Assembly: GCF_900090045.1 (NCBI RefSeq) | Contig: NC_041787.1 | Span: forward strand, 496,001 to 560,000 | Length of the DNA stretch: 64,000 nucleotides | DNA from: Plasmodium malariae | Taxonomy: Eukaryota > Apicomplexa > Aconoidasida > Haemosporida > Plasmodiidae | Reading direction: 5' to 3' | Shown here: piece after piece, positions 23,953 through 35,500 of the stretch | Layout: the number at the start of each line of letters is the position of its first letter | How positions within the stretch are numbered: position 1 is the first letter of the stretch | Notes under the pieces: model-generated | The model's database searches: none | Told to the model about the DNA's origin: nothing | The model's input: only the letters and a program-made list of their open reading frames with translations | Position numbers and translations under genes: made by a program

Positions 23953-25995
23953 ATTTTCCTATTTTAATTATATTGTAAGAGAGTAAAAGAAACTTTAATG
24001 AACAATAAATAGTTATAAAATATAAATGAATAATATAATAGTAACACATATAACAAAATCAGTTTAGCTTTACATTTTTATAATTAAATGTAGATACATA
24101 AAATTAGCTAGATTGGTATATACATGTATATACGAATATAAATATATATACATATATAAAATATATATATATATGTTAAAAGTAATTTGTACTTGTGCAG
24201 GTTTCACAAAAAAACAACTTTAAATGGTAAATCTCTTATGATAACCAATTAAAAAAAAAAAAAGAGATTTAACTTAGCAAATTATATTAAGAACGTTCAG
24301 ATAAGAAAAGGAATACATAAATTAAAAAAAAAAAAAAATGAATTGTACTATATTTATTACATTATGATTTTGCTAAATTAGCTATGTAATATAAATAACG
24401 TACTCATTATTTATATTTTTGGAAATCTTTATAAATGAAATTAAATATGTACTTGTGAGCCGGGATTGTCAAATAACTTTTATCAAAATTTACCATGTAC
24501 AACACACAGTTATTTGTATATTTATAAATACAGGTATAATATTTCACTTGGAAATATGGGAAAAATATATAGAGATATTTAAGAGAAACGTGAGAGCAAA
24601 CTGAAAAAATATAAATTTGATTTATAATTACATATGCTCAGAAAGCATGTTATTTGAAATGATATTTTGTTTTATAATAAATACATATTTTTAAAATTAT
24701 TTCATTTTTTATTTTTCCAATTAAAGCTATTAATTATATATTAGTTATGCGTTAATACTTTGTTCCCTTTCATTTTATTATCTACCTTTTATTTACTAAA
24801 TTTCGCTTTTCTCTCCATTCCCTTTATTTTTCCAATTATATTTTTCATTTCGTACATATAGTTATGGAGAACACATATTTTTTATGCCTGAAAAAAAGCT
24901 TTTCATTGTTCTTATTAAAAAATTGCTTAAACAAAATTTTGTTTCAAAGTTTGGAACTCTTTCTTTTGTTTAGTATATTTTTTTTTGGTAATTTTCACCT
25001 TCGTTTTGTCTATTCCTTTTCTTTAACAATGCGAACATTTTCATAATTTATATAAATTCATATTCTGTAAGTATTTTGACAAATACCCCAAGAAAAAAAA
25101 AGATAAACAACTTTTTATATGTAGCTTTTTAAATTGAAAAACAGGAATAATTTTTTTTTATTTTATTTAAAGACTGCTTTCACATTAATTTACCTATTTA
25201 TTACATAACATGAAGGAACGAGATAGGGAAAAATAGAACAGTACGATAATAGTAAAAGACGAAATAGAAGGAAAATTTTTAATTAAAATAAAACAGAATA
25301 AATAAAAAAAATGATAAAATCTTAAAGACAAAACGAAAAAAAAAAAAAATAAATAATAAAAAAAAGTTACATTAGAATTAAATACAAACTGTGTGTATGA
25401 AAAATCATAAAAATAATCAAGTACAAAAAAAAAAAAAAATAAATAAAATAGGAAGTAACATTACACGAAACAACATCATGTGGGTTGAAAATAAAAGAAA
25501 AAATAAATGAATAAGGCCAAAAAAGCTTTATGATTTACTAAAAAGAGGTGAGTATTATTTTAATACAATTATAACTATAACGTATTATAACTTCAAATAA
25601 TATGGTCGAACATTTAAAATGTGAAATAACGAAACGTAATACTAAAAAAATAAAATAATGAAAAATTTGTACAAAAAATGCAATATGGCATAAAAGGAAA
25701 ATTACGAAAAAATATATATATGTGTGTAGAGATTGTGACATATTTAATATTTTACAATGTATAGTAAAAAAATGAGCACGCCACTAATTTGTAAGGAAAA
25801 TAAAACAGAAAAAAAGCATAATCAACATTAATGTTGCTAATGTTAACATCAACATTACCAACGTGAACATTAACACTACCAGCGTGAATATTAACACTAC
25901 CAACGTGAACATTAACACTACCAACGTGAACATTAACACTACCAACGTGAACATTAATACGTACGGTTCTTATATCTCTTGCAGTACTATCAGCG
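23953..25995. other. Intergenic between PYM and the zinc-finger gene (both -)
   Basis: 2043 bp that should hold the PYM promoter and the zinc-finger 3' UTR. A non-repetitive patch at 24420-25060 has short open stretches on both strands but no convincing gene. A 21-bp minisatellite lies at 25846-25958. Confidence 0.5.
25846..25958. repeat. 21-bp minisatellite just past the zinc-finger gene stop
   Basis: About five full copies plus partial copies of a 21-bp unit, CGTGAACATTAACACTACCA plus A on the plus strand. Because 21 is a multiple of three, it keeps an 88-codon minus-strand frame open (NVHVGSV repeats) that overlaps the end of the zinc-finger gene. There is no independent sign that this frame is translated. 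Confidence 0.8.
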
Positions 25996-28900
25996 CTAAT
26001 AATAATAAATATACCCATTGTGTTTTTCCCTTTTAAGGTGCATACGCAGATATTTCAACGAAGGAAATGGCTTCTCGCAACAATAAAAAATCATATGTGT
26101 TTTTATTTGCATAAAATGATTTTCCAAGTTCTCTAAATTATCAAATTCTTCATAACAGTATGCACATGTGTTTGTAGTTAACATATTTTTTAACCATGTA
26201 TGTAATTTTTTCTTATTCCTTGCACCTAATAAATGCTTTAGTTTACAGTGATATCTCGGTATTGAATTAGTTGGATCATGTTTAAAATATTTTAAATATG
26301 ATAATTTGTTATATATTTCTGCTTCAAGATTATTTATTACTTTTGTTCTTATATTTGCACCAAATTTTGCACCAAATTCGGTTATTCCCCATTTATCACC
26401 TTTTTTTTTGTTAATATATAATTTATTACCATAGTTTGTTTTATAACCTCGCTGTGTTTTACTAAACCTGAGGTCTTCGGGAAAAAAACCCAAACTGTTT
26501 TCACCAGGTACATTACTTTTATTCCAAAGTGCTGAATTGACATTATTACAATTACTCTTACTATTATTACTACCTTTTTTATTTCCCCTCTCATTTTTAT
26601 TGTCACTGCTATTATTAGTGCACTTATTTTTAATATTACTGTAACTATTCTTTTCATTATTTTTTTTCTCATGTAATGCGTAAAAACTTGCATTATTCCT
26701 ACCACATTTGTCAGACTGGCCTCCACATGGGTTGTTATTTAAGGTTGTGCCGAAAGAATTATTACGATTGATATTCGAAAATTTTAAATAGCTTAAATTG
26801 TAATTTTTTATGGGGTAGTAGTATTTGTAATACTTATAATTATTCTTCTTATATTTATATTTTTCCTTTTTTTCAAATGTGAATCCATAATCATTAGGAT
26901 TAAAATCCTGTTTCTTATTAAAATGTTTTCTTCGAAATGCGTTATAATAATTATATTTTCTACTCTTTTTGTTTGCATAACGATAGTTATCACCCTTTAC
27001 GTTATTATTTCCATCAAAAATTGGTTCATATATTGGGCGATTTATATCATATATGTTCCAACCTATGTTTCTTTTCGCATACTTATAGTTCATCATATTA
27101 TACTTATTTATAGTGCTATTTCTTGTATGTACAACAAAGGCATCTATGTTACTTACATTATATGTTTGATAAGTACTTTTATTGTTGTTCCTCAATTCAC
27201 TGTACACTTTTTTCATATTATTCCTATTGCTATAATTATCTAAATATTCAATGGAGTAATTGTCGTTATTATCTACACTGATTATATTGTTGTCATTTTT
27301 GTTTCTTATACTATCTCCATTTATGAAATTTTTATTGTCTTTACTTATATCTTTGATATTTCTTATACTACTGCTTCTAAATAAATTCATGCCACATCTC
27401 TTACGATAAGATGAAATGCGTATACTGCTGTTATGGTTATAATTTTCATCATAATTACTGTAACAGTTTATGTTAACATATTCACTTGAATTTTTCTGAA
27501 CAAATAAATCACCTGAGGTTACTCTCATGCAATATACCTTTTCAATGTTAAGATTACGCTTATTAAGGGTAAGAATATCGAAAAATTCAGATGGGTCATA
27601 CGCTTTATTTGTAATTAAACGTTTATGCATATCGTGATATTTCGTGTTATAACCAATATACCTATAATTTATATAAGTATTATTGAAGTTACTAGAAGCA
27701 TTAAATTTATTACTGTAATGTATAATCAAGTTGTTTGAGATATATGAACATTTTTTTGCATCGTAGTAATTATTAAGAAAAGTTTCAAACTGATCTTTTC
27801 TTATCTTAATGTTTTTTTTTTTGTAAACTACATTTTTGTGTTTATTGCATTTTTGCAAATTTTTTGAATTAATATTTTCTTCATTTTTCATATTTTGGTA
27901 GGTAAAATCGTCCTCATAAGCATGTGCTACTACTTCGCCACCTTGTACAGAGGAATTTCCCACAAGCTGTTGCCTATACTTCTCTTCTTCTTGTACCTTA
28001 TCCTTCTCTATTTCTTGTCCCTTATTTTTCTCTCCTTGTTGTTTCTTATGCTCCTCCTCTTTCTGTTCACCACTTTTATCCAAAATACACATACTATAAA
28101 CATGCAATTCTGCTGGAATTATACCTAAATTCATTTTTGTTTTATCATATAAGGATAATGTTTTCCCCATCAGGTTCATGTATTTTTTTTCTGCTTTTGG
28201 TAAATGCTCCCTGGAGTCTTCTACATTTTTATCAATAATATTACTGTCACACGAATTGTACTGTTTCAACCTTTTTTCGATTACTTTTTCTTCTTGTAGT
28301 ATATTATTTTTTTCCTTACTAAGATTATCTTCTTTCAAAAGAATTGCTTTTTTAATTCCTTTCATTTCGTAATTACTTTTATAATTGGTGTGAATAGTAT
28401 CCAAGCTTGAGTTGGAAAACTTTAATGAGTTCATTATTATTTTGTCACTTGGCATATATTCGGATTGATTTAATTTGCTTGGTATTCCAGATTTCTCTTC
28501 ACCAAATATGTAAGTTCCTTCTTTTTTTAAGTCTGCAATTGTTTTCTTCCTATTACTTGTTAAATTATTTTTTATTTTTGTTTTTATCTCTGTATTTATT
28601 TTGTGTAATTTATTATTACCATTTTCATTATTGATAAAAATATCTTTACATTTTACATTTTTTAAAAAATTCTTGTCATTTTTATTAAAAAGATCAATTT
28701 TTTCTTGTACAGATAAATTATAATTATTACTTAACACTGTTTTATTTAACACATCATCATTATAGTTATAATTTGTACATGAGAATAAATCACAAATTTC
28801 ATCTTTCCTTAAATTACTTCTACACATTTTATAATAAACTCCACTTAATAACTGTATTTCAACAGTTACAAGTCCTTTTAAACCTATAATGTTAATTTTT

Positions 28901-29043
28901 ACATGATCCTTTGAAAAAACATAATTATTCTCTTTCTCTGTTTTTTCCAGCCAATTATACTTCTTCGCATTTTGCCTTATATCATTTAAATTTATGCATT
29001 TGTCTTTCTCTTCATTTGGAATTGCCTTAATTACATTAGTCAT
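25996..29043 (-). CDS. Large Asn/Lys-rich protein with C-terminal C2H2-like zinc fingers
   Basis: 1015 aa from the ATG at 29043. I prefer this start to an in-frame ATG at 29256: the extra 71 residues are a Phe/Leu/Cys run that comes from an A-rich repetitive leader. The start MTNVIKAIPNEEKDK looks like a normal N-terminus. The C-terminal 60 residues carry CAYCYEEF with H-x5-H spacing after about 12 residues (near residues 957-980). A second divergent block follows, FYCCEKPF...HLKREKH. Both look like C2H2 or U1-like fingers. The middle is Asn/Lys/Tyr-rich with no recognised fold. Nucleic-acid binding is inferred only. It is divergent from LSM7. Confidence 0.65.
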   Translation of the reverse strand: MTNVIKAIPNEEKDKCINLNDIRQNAKKYNWLEKTEKENNYVFSKDHVKINIIGLKGLVTVEIQLLSGVYYKMCRSNLRKDEICDLFSCTNYNYNDDVLNKTVLSNNYNLSVQEKIDLFNKNDKNFLKNVKCKDIFINNENGNNKLHKINTEIKTKIKNNLTSNRKKTIADLKKEGTYIFGEEKSGIPSKLNQSEYMPSDKIIMNSLKFSNSSLDTIHTNYKSNYEMKGIKKAILLKEDNLSKEKNNILQEEKVIEKRLKQYNSCDSNIIDKNVEDSREHLPKAEKKYMNLMGKTLSLYDKTKMNLGIIPAELHVYSMCILDKSGEQKEEEHKKQQGEKNKGQEIEKDKVQEEEKYRQQLVGNSSVQGGEVVAHAYEDDFTYQNMKNEENINSKNLQKCNKHKNVVYKKKNIKIRKDQFETFLNNYYDAKKCSYISNNLIIHYSNKFNASSNFNNTYINYRYIGYNTKYHDMHKRLITNKAYDPSEFFDILTLNKRNLNIEKVYCMRVTSGDLFVQKNSSEYVNINCYSNYDENYNHNSSIRISSYRKRCGMNLFRSSSIRNIKDISKDNKNFINGDSIRNKNDNNIISVDNNDNYSIEYLDNYSNRNNMKKVYSELRNNNKSTYQTYNVSNIDAFVVHTRNSTINKYNMMNYKYAKRNIGWNIYDINRPIYEPIFDGNNNVKGDNYRYANKKSRKYNYYNAFRRKHFNKKQDFNPNDYGFTFEKKEKYKYKKNNYKYYKYYYPIKNYNLSYLKFSNINRNNSFGTTLNNNPCGGQSDKCGRNNASFYALHEKKNNEKNSYSNIKNKCTNNSSDNKNERGNKKGSNNSKSNCNNVNSALWNKSNVPGENSLGFFPEDLRFSKTQRGYKTNYGNKLYINKKKGDKWGITEFGAKFGANIRTKVINNLEAEIYNKLSYLKYFKHDPTNSIPRYHCKLKHLLGARNKKKLHTWLKNMLTTNTCAYCYEEFDNLENLENHFMQIKTHMIFYCCEKPFPSLKYLRMHLKREKHNGYIYYY

Positions 29044-30736
29044 ATTTTTTCTTTTTTCTAAAATAATATACCGTTGCAAAAAAAAATGTACGCATGAGGA
29101 AGAAATACCACAATGATATGCTTCACTGTGAAAAAACGAACTAAGAGATAAGCAAAACAAAAAAAAAATTAAAAAAAAGTTAAAACAAAACAAACTAAAA
29201 AAACAAACTAAAAAAAAACAAACTAAAAAAAACCAACAAAACTTTATGATATTCATACATGTATAAAATATATGTGTATCTTGTTATTGTACCATTGGAT
29301 AAAATAGAAGAATAATTTATGCAAATTCTCCAGCGCTTTTTATCAGCAGCTAATGAAGTAAAATGAAGAATGTGCGAATTAATTTTGCTAAAATGATCTT
29401 CGAAAAATGGAAAAATAAAATATGTACTTCGTGTAATGTTACAGTATACGTTTTGCCAAAAACAAAAAAAAGGAAAAAAAGCGCAAAAAAAAATTATAAC
29501 AGATATACGATAAAAATAACGAATATGGCATATACGACAAAAATAACGAATATGGAAACTATGACAAAAATGAAAAAAAATCAAATATAACAAAAATGAT
29601 AAAAAGGACAAATATAACAAAAATGACAAATAGGACAAATAGGACAAAAATTACTAAAATGAAAAATATGACAAAAATGACGAATATGAAAAATATGACA
29701 AATAAAAAATCACAACAAAAATGATGGTAACATATTTACATTAAATTTCAAAATATAAGTTGCAAAAACATTATATACGTAATATTTTTTTCTCTACTAA
29801 TTTTATTGCGTGCGACAGTGCACAGTGTTAGAATAATGCTTGTAATTGTAAAAAAAAAAATTATAAGATAATAAAATTATAAAAATACAAAATTGCAAAA
29901 ATGCAAAATTGCAAAAATGAGAATTACAAAATTACAAAATTGCATATCTGTCAAATTATTGCAAATGCATATATATAAAAAAAAAAAAAATGTACATATA
30001 ACGGTATATAATTAAATAAAACACACTGGTAAATGTCCTTATTCGTGCTGTAGAACATTAAAGGATCTACAAAAAAATGCAAATAAAAATTTATTTTCAA
30101 ATAAAATTGTAAGATATTATCTGCAAAGGAAAAGAAAGTATAACTATACGACTTATAAACTATGTTCTATAGGGAAAAAATAAAACAAAACAAAATAAAA
30201 ATAAGCAACACAGCATAACCCACGAGAAAATAATTCATGGCCAAAAACTTAACAAAAAGAAAAAATAAAAAACAAATTTTTTTTTTAGTAATTCTATGGT
30301 TATGTTTGAAAAACATAACAGAAGTAATGTTATATTACACATATGAAAATAAATAGTGACCATTAAGAAGAGCCAATAAACGTAGCGCAAAATTTTAATT
30401 GCTTAAAATTGCTTATCAGAAATTTCAAATTATTTTTATAATTCTATTCAATAAAATAAAATAAACAAAAAAGATATAAGAGGCTCAAAATAGAATTTTT
30501 ATTTCTTTTTTTTTTTTGTTTTATTAATATTAGTATAGTTACCCAAGGATGAACTCATGATAATCAAATAGAAAACATATTTTTTTTTTATAAGACTATA
30601 TTTAAGTTACTCCTTTTTCTTAAAACTTTTTTTTGATTTCAAAAAAAACTAATTTTTATCAAACCAAAAAAAAGAAATAAACAACAAAAAAATACTTATT
30701 TATTTGTATTCAATTTTGTACCCAATTATTCTGAAA
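29044..30736. other. Intergenic, divergent promoter region of zinc-finger gene and LSM7
   Basis: 1693 bp. It contains A-rich interspersed repeats at 29505-29705 and a CAAAATTG/CAAAAATG motif run at about 29880-29945. No RNA gene or ORF is supported. Confidence 0.5.
29505..29705. repeat. Degenerate ACAAAAATR minisatellite, about 9-18 bp units
   Basis: Repeated ACAAAAATGA, ACAAATATAA and ACGAATATGG blocks recur across about 200 bp upstream of the zinc-finger gene. The order is irregular and the period is mostly 9 bp or multiples of it. Confidence 0.55.
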
Positions 30737-31662
30737 ATGTCAGTATTACCTAAAGCTCGAGGACAAAATAAAGATAACAAATTTATGACAGACATTAAGA
30801 AATTTATGAACCAGAAGATTCGGGTGAAATTCGATGGAGGCAGAGAAGGTAATCATTAAATGAAAATAAAACAAAACTATAAAGTAATATACGCAAACAC
30901 ATTATGTATTTGTTAATTAGGAAATAATGCGTTCTTAATATAATTTTATTATGAATAAATATGTGCAACTTTTTTATTTTTTTTCTTTATTGGCGTTCAA
31001 TTTTTGTATTTTCCTATTTATATAAATATGCATACAGTTCATGTGGTTAATTATGCTCTTGGTATTATATATGTGATAATTTATTTCATTTTACTTCATT
31101 GTATTTTATTTATTTTACTCTGTTTATTTCACTTTGTATATTTTACTTTGTATATTTCACTTTATATATTTTACTTTATTTATTTCACTTTGTATATTTC
31201 ACTTCATTTATTTTACTTTATTTATTTTACTTTTTTTCCATTTAGTTGTTGGAAATTTAATTGGTCATGACGCTATTTTCAATTTAGTTTTAGATAAAAC
31301 ACAAGAATATATAAGAGGTAGAAATGGAAAAAAAATATATATACCCATAAAAAAGACATGTAATGTTTTATTCTACAATATATATATTTTTTAATTTTTC
31401 TTTTTTTTTTTGCAGACCCAAACGACAGCTTTGTTATAACAGAAAAAACCAGAAATATTGGTTTAATTGTAGCAAGGGGAACATCGGTATTTTTTTTTTT
31501 TTTTTTTTTTTTTTATTCAGTTTTAATTATTGACCGTTTTCTATTATTTGTCATCTGCTTTCTTGTTTTTTTTTCCCCCTTCCGCTTTTGTAGGTTGCCC
31601 TGATTACACCAGTTGATGGTACACAAGAAATATCGAATCCTTTTATATCAGAAAAAGATTGA
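30737..31662 (+). CDS. LSM7: LSM7, U6 snRNA-associated Sm-like protein, four exons
   Basis: Exons 30737-30848, 31246-31317, 31416-31486 and 31594-31662 (324 nt) give 107 aa. All junctions are GT..AG and in frame. The Sm1 part reads KKFMNQKIRVKF then VVGNLIGHD. The Sm2 part reads VARGTSVALITP, followed by GTQEISNPF, which matches the LSM7-specific RGTSVVLI...IPNPF ending of other eukaryotes. LSM7 sits in the LSm2-8 ring that binds the U6 snRNA 3' end in the nucleus, and in LSm1-7, which promotes decapping in the cytoplasm. The length is normal. The exons are 69-112 nt and intron 1 (397 bp) contains a TTTCACTTTATA-type repeat. It is convergent with Krox1. Confidence 0.92.
31090..31232. repeat. 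12-bp-type repeat inside LSM7 intron 1
   Basis: TATTTTACTTTG / TATTTCACTTTA units recur about eleven times and make up much of intron 1, acting as its pyrimidine-rich region. Confidence 0.65.
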
Positions 31663-32598
31663 ATTTTTTTTTTTCTTTTTTTTTAATTATAAATATTAAT
31701 TTAATGAAAAATTAAAGAAACTTTTTTTCATTACCATTTTCGTGTACAAAAAATTATGAAACTAAATTTTTTTTTTTTTGATAAATTATCAGTTTTAATA
31801 GAATATTCTTTTAAAATAAAAATCACAGTGCAAAATAAAATTTGATAAGCATATGTCCACATATTATATAAATTAATAAAAATATGTGTTGCATTCATTT
31901 AACACTTTAAAAAAAAAAAAAGGGACATAAATAAATAAAAGAAAAAAAAAAAAAATTTTTAACTTCACAAATGGAGGAAAGCTTATATAAAGGTAACTAT
32001 GTTTAAACATACGGTTGCATAAACATAGATATGGGTGTGTAAAAATTTTTAAGTGTACAACCAAATGCACACATATACACACTGGTGCCACGAACGTGAA
32101 TAACTCATTAAAATAAAAAACTTGTCCAAAAAATGAATGACAAAATTTTGAGTTACACGAAGAAACTTGTTTTTTCTTAAAACACAACTGTATATATAAT
32201 ATAAATATATATATATGTATTAAAAAATAACAGTGTAAATAATATATTTGCATATATATATATACATATCAAAAGAAGGCAATAATATACGTATGTAGGA
32301 ATGTACCTATGAGAAATGTGCCTAATCTGTGCAATGTTCTAAGGCGGGACAGAGGAGAATCACAATAATTTTGAAAACTATTTGCTATTCACTTAGCTAT
32401 CAAGCAAAATGTTTATAGGAAACAAATGTCTTCATATTTAAATAAACAAGAAAAAAATATCGGAATGTTTTATGCATGTTCACTAATTTTTTTTTTTTTT
32501 TTTTTTTAAACAAATATAAGCAAATGACAACTTAGTAAATTTTGCTTCTCCAACATTGCTGTTAATCTCTTACACTCCTAAATTAGTTCATGTGCGTC
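31663..32598. other. Intergenic, convergent 3' ends of LSM7 and Krox1
   Basis: 936 bp. A 126-codon minus-strand frame (31873-32253) is Phe/Tyr/Cys-rich and built on poly-A runs, so I do not call it a gene. Nothing else is seen. Confidence 0.5.
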
Positions 32599-35500
32599 TT
32601 ACGAATGAATATAAATGTTATGTCTTCTAAATGAACTCCTATATCCAAAAGACATATTACACTTGGAGCAAAAAAATCTCTTAACATGATGATGGAAGTT
32701 AATTACATGTTCCTTTAAACTAAATTCGGACGAAAATTCTTTGCTACAATTATTTATTGTGCATTTATAATTCTGACAAATATTTAAATGTACCTTTTTA
32801 ACATGTTTATTATAACCATTAATGTGTAGATATATTTTATTACATTGTAAACAAACATATTTTTTTTTAAAACAATTTCTTTTATGCTGTATGAATTCTT
32901 TATATATAAGAAATTTCTTTTCACACGCTGGACAAGAATAAAAAAGGTTACACTTATGCTTATTTAAATGATATTTCATTTTTGAAATAGTAGAATAGGA
33001 GTAAGAACAATTTTCATATGGACATGTATAATGTCTAATTTTATGAGTTCTCAATTCTTTTGGTGTATCAAAACTTAACTGACAAATTAAACAATTATAT
33101 TTTACTTTTTCTTTATTATCTTTATGTGTTAAAATATGTTTTTTCAAATGATCTGATCTTTTATATGTCTTTATGCATAACTCACATTTATAAGGTCGAG
33201 AATCTGAATGTACACACATTAAATGTCTTTTCATTAATTTCTTATTTGCAAATACCATATTGCATACATTACATGTTCTTATTTCTATTGAAATGCTACT
33301 GGGTGAAAGAGTTTCTTTTTTAATTACATTTTTTTCAATCAATGTGTCGCTATCTGTTTGTCCTGTATTTCGCTCTTCTATATTTTCTAATTCGTTATTC
33401 ATGTTATTTTCATTGTTACTGCATTGCAACTCCCCGCTTTTTTCCCCTTCCTTTTCTCTACTACTTTTATTATTTACTTTATTATTTGTTTTCCCACCTT
33501 CTACATTATTTCCCTTCTCAACATCTCCTTCACCACTACTCTCAGCCATATCAGTAATTTCGTTACCCCTTTTTTCGAATGAATCATTATTCAAAGGTAA
33601 AATATTCTCAGTTAACTTTTCTATATCTATCGAGGACATATTTGAACAATTATTTTTTGAATCTTTCAAATGCTTGAGTTTACAATTATAAGACTGCCTT
33701 GATGTTTTGAAAATAAGCTGACATATTGAGCACTGAAACTTCTTTTCTTCTTTGTTTATATCATGTTTCATTCTATGTAGTTTTAAATGATCTGCTCTTT
33801 TATATCTCTTTAGACAAATTTCACATTCATATGGTCTTTCATTCGAATGTACGCTCATCACATGTCTTTGCATTAATTTGTTATTTGCAAATACCATATT
33901 ACAAATATTACATGTTCGTAATTCTACATCCACATTATTTCTACTGTTATTTTCTTTTTTTACACTAGTTATTGTTTTATTAGAATCTTTGTTATCCTTT
34001 TCTTTCTCCTCGGAGTTTTCGTTTTCCCGTTGATTTCCTTCCATTTTATTGTCTTCATTTTCTCCATCAATATTTTCACCAATTTGAATATTATCAATAT
34101 GTGTATCATCTTCCTTCTCCGAACTTCTATCCGAATTAGCATTATTGTCATCAATCTTACCATTTGATGAGTTCCTTTTTTTTATTTCACTACTGTCTTC
34201 ACCTATGTCCAATAGTTTGTTCGCATAATTTTTCTCTATTAATTGTTCTTTTACTGAGATCTCCCTGTTAGTTGTACATTCACCCTCTTTTTCATCTGCA
34301 ATACGTTTTTTGCCTACAGTGGATTTTTCACGTGCCCTCTCCTTGTCTATAGTAAACTGTTCGTTTAACATTTCCCTATCTACAACAGATTTTTCTCTTG
34401 CCATTTCCCTATCTACAACAGATTTTTCTCTTGCCATTTCCTTATCTACAACAGACTTTTCACTTGATATTTCTTTTTCATTTTCTAAATTATCATCAGA
34501 ATCACCACTAGATTTTTTTGACGTAAAAAAGAAAATTTTGGAAATTTTACTTGACACATTTTCATAAAAAATGCTTCTCTTTTTTGACTTCATTTTAGCA
34601 TCAGCCAATCTATCGCTACGCCTGTTAAAGGATACATTTCGGGTTTCACTCTGAGCTATACGTTGTGCTGCATCTTCAGGTACATCTCTAGGTACATTTT
34701 GAGATACATCTTGAGGTACATTTTGAGATATATCCTGAGGTATATTTTGAGATACATCTTTAGGTACATTTTGAGATACATCTTGAGGTACATTTTGAGA
34801 TATATCCTGAGGTATATTTTGAGATACATCTTTAGGTACATTTTGAGATACATCTTGAGGTACATTTTGAGATATATCCTGAGGTATATTTTGAGATACA
34901 TCTTTAGGTACATTTTGAGATACATCTTGAGGTACATTTTGAGATACATCTTGAGGTACATTTTGAGATACATCTTGAGGTACATTTTGAGATACATCTT
35001 GAGGTACATTTTGAGATGCACCTTTCAAGGTACCTCCCTCTACGTGCTCCCGCCTGCTCCTGTCCCGTTCATCAAAGTGCGTCTGCGAAGTTGTTTTGTT
35101 TTCCTCTATTTCCATCTTAATTCTAGGTGGACTATTCATTTCACCTTTCACTTTTCTATTTTCATCACCATTTCTTTGGGGCATATAGTCTTTGCTTATT
35201 AGATCTTCACACCGTTCCTGTTTGATTCTATTTCTTTCAATCTGCGTATTTTCTTTATTCATTTGTTTTCCCTCTACACCTTTTATTACATTTTTGACGG
35301 TTGTTGTCTTCTTTTCAGTTGGTACTGGATTTTCTTTGTTTATTAATTTATTATTTCTATTAACTATTCTTCTTTCTCTCCTTATTATACCTACACCATT
35401 GTTCTCACTTTTTTCATTCCCTTTATACACATTAGAAGAGCTCTCTGTAACTAGAGGATTATTAATTTCTTGAAAATTATCATGTTCATTTCGATTGTTA

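Noticed and set aside
25975..26015. A 39-bp intron joining the zinc-finger gene to the NVHVGSV repeat frame
   Set aside because: It is too short for a credible Plasmodium intron and the finger domain already ends cleanly.
29044..29256. Upstream ATG at 29256 for the zinc-finger protein
   Set aside because: The added residues are a Phe/Leu/Cys run from an A-rich repetitive leader; the ATG at 29043 gives a normal N-terminus.
31873..32253. 126-codon minus-strand frame after LSM7
   Set aside because: It is Phe/Tyr/Cys-rich, uses poly-A runs as Phe codons, lies between two convergent 3' ends and has no recognisable motif.
34656..35202. Long frames opposite or overlapping the krox1 repeat (MYLKMYLK and RYILRYIL)
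   Set aside because: A 24-bp repeat automatically keeps all frames open; the krox1 frame continues into real zinc fingers, while the others do not.
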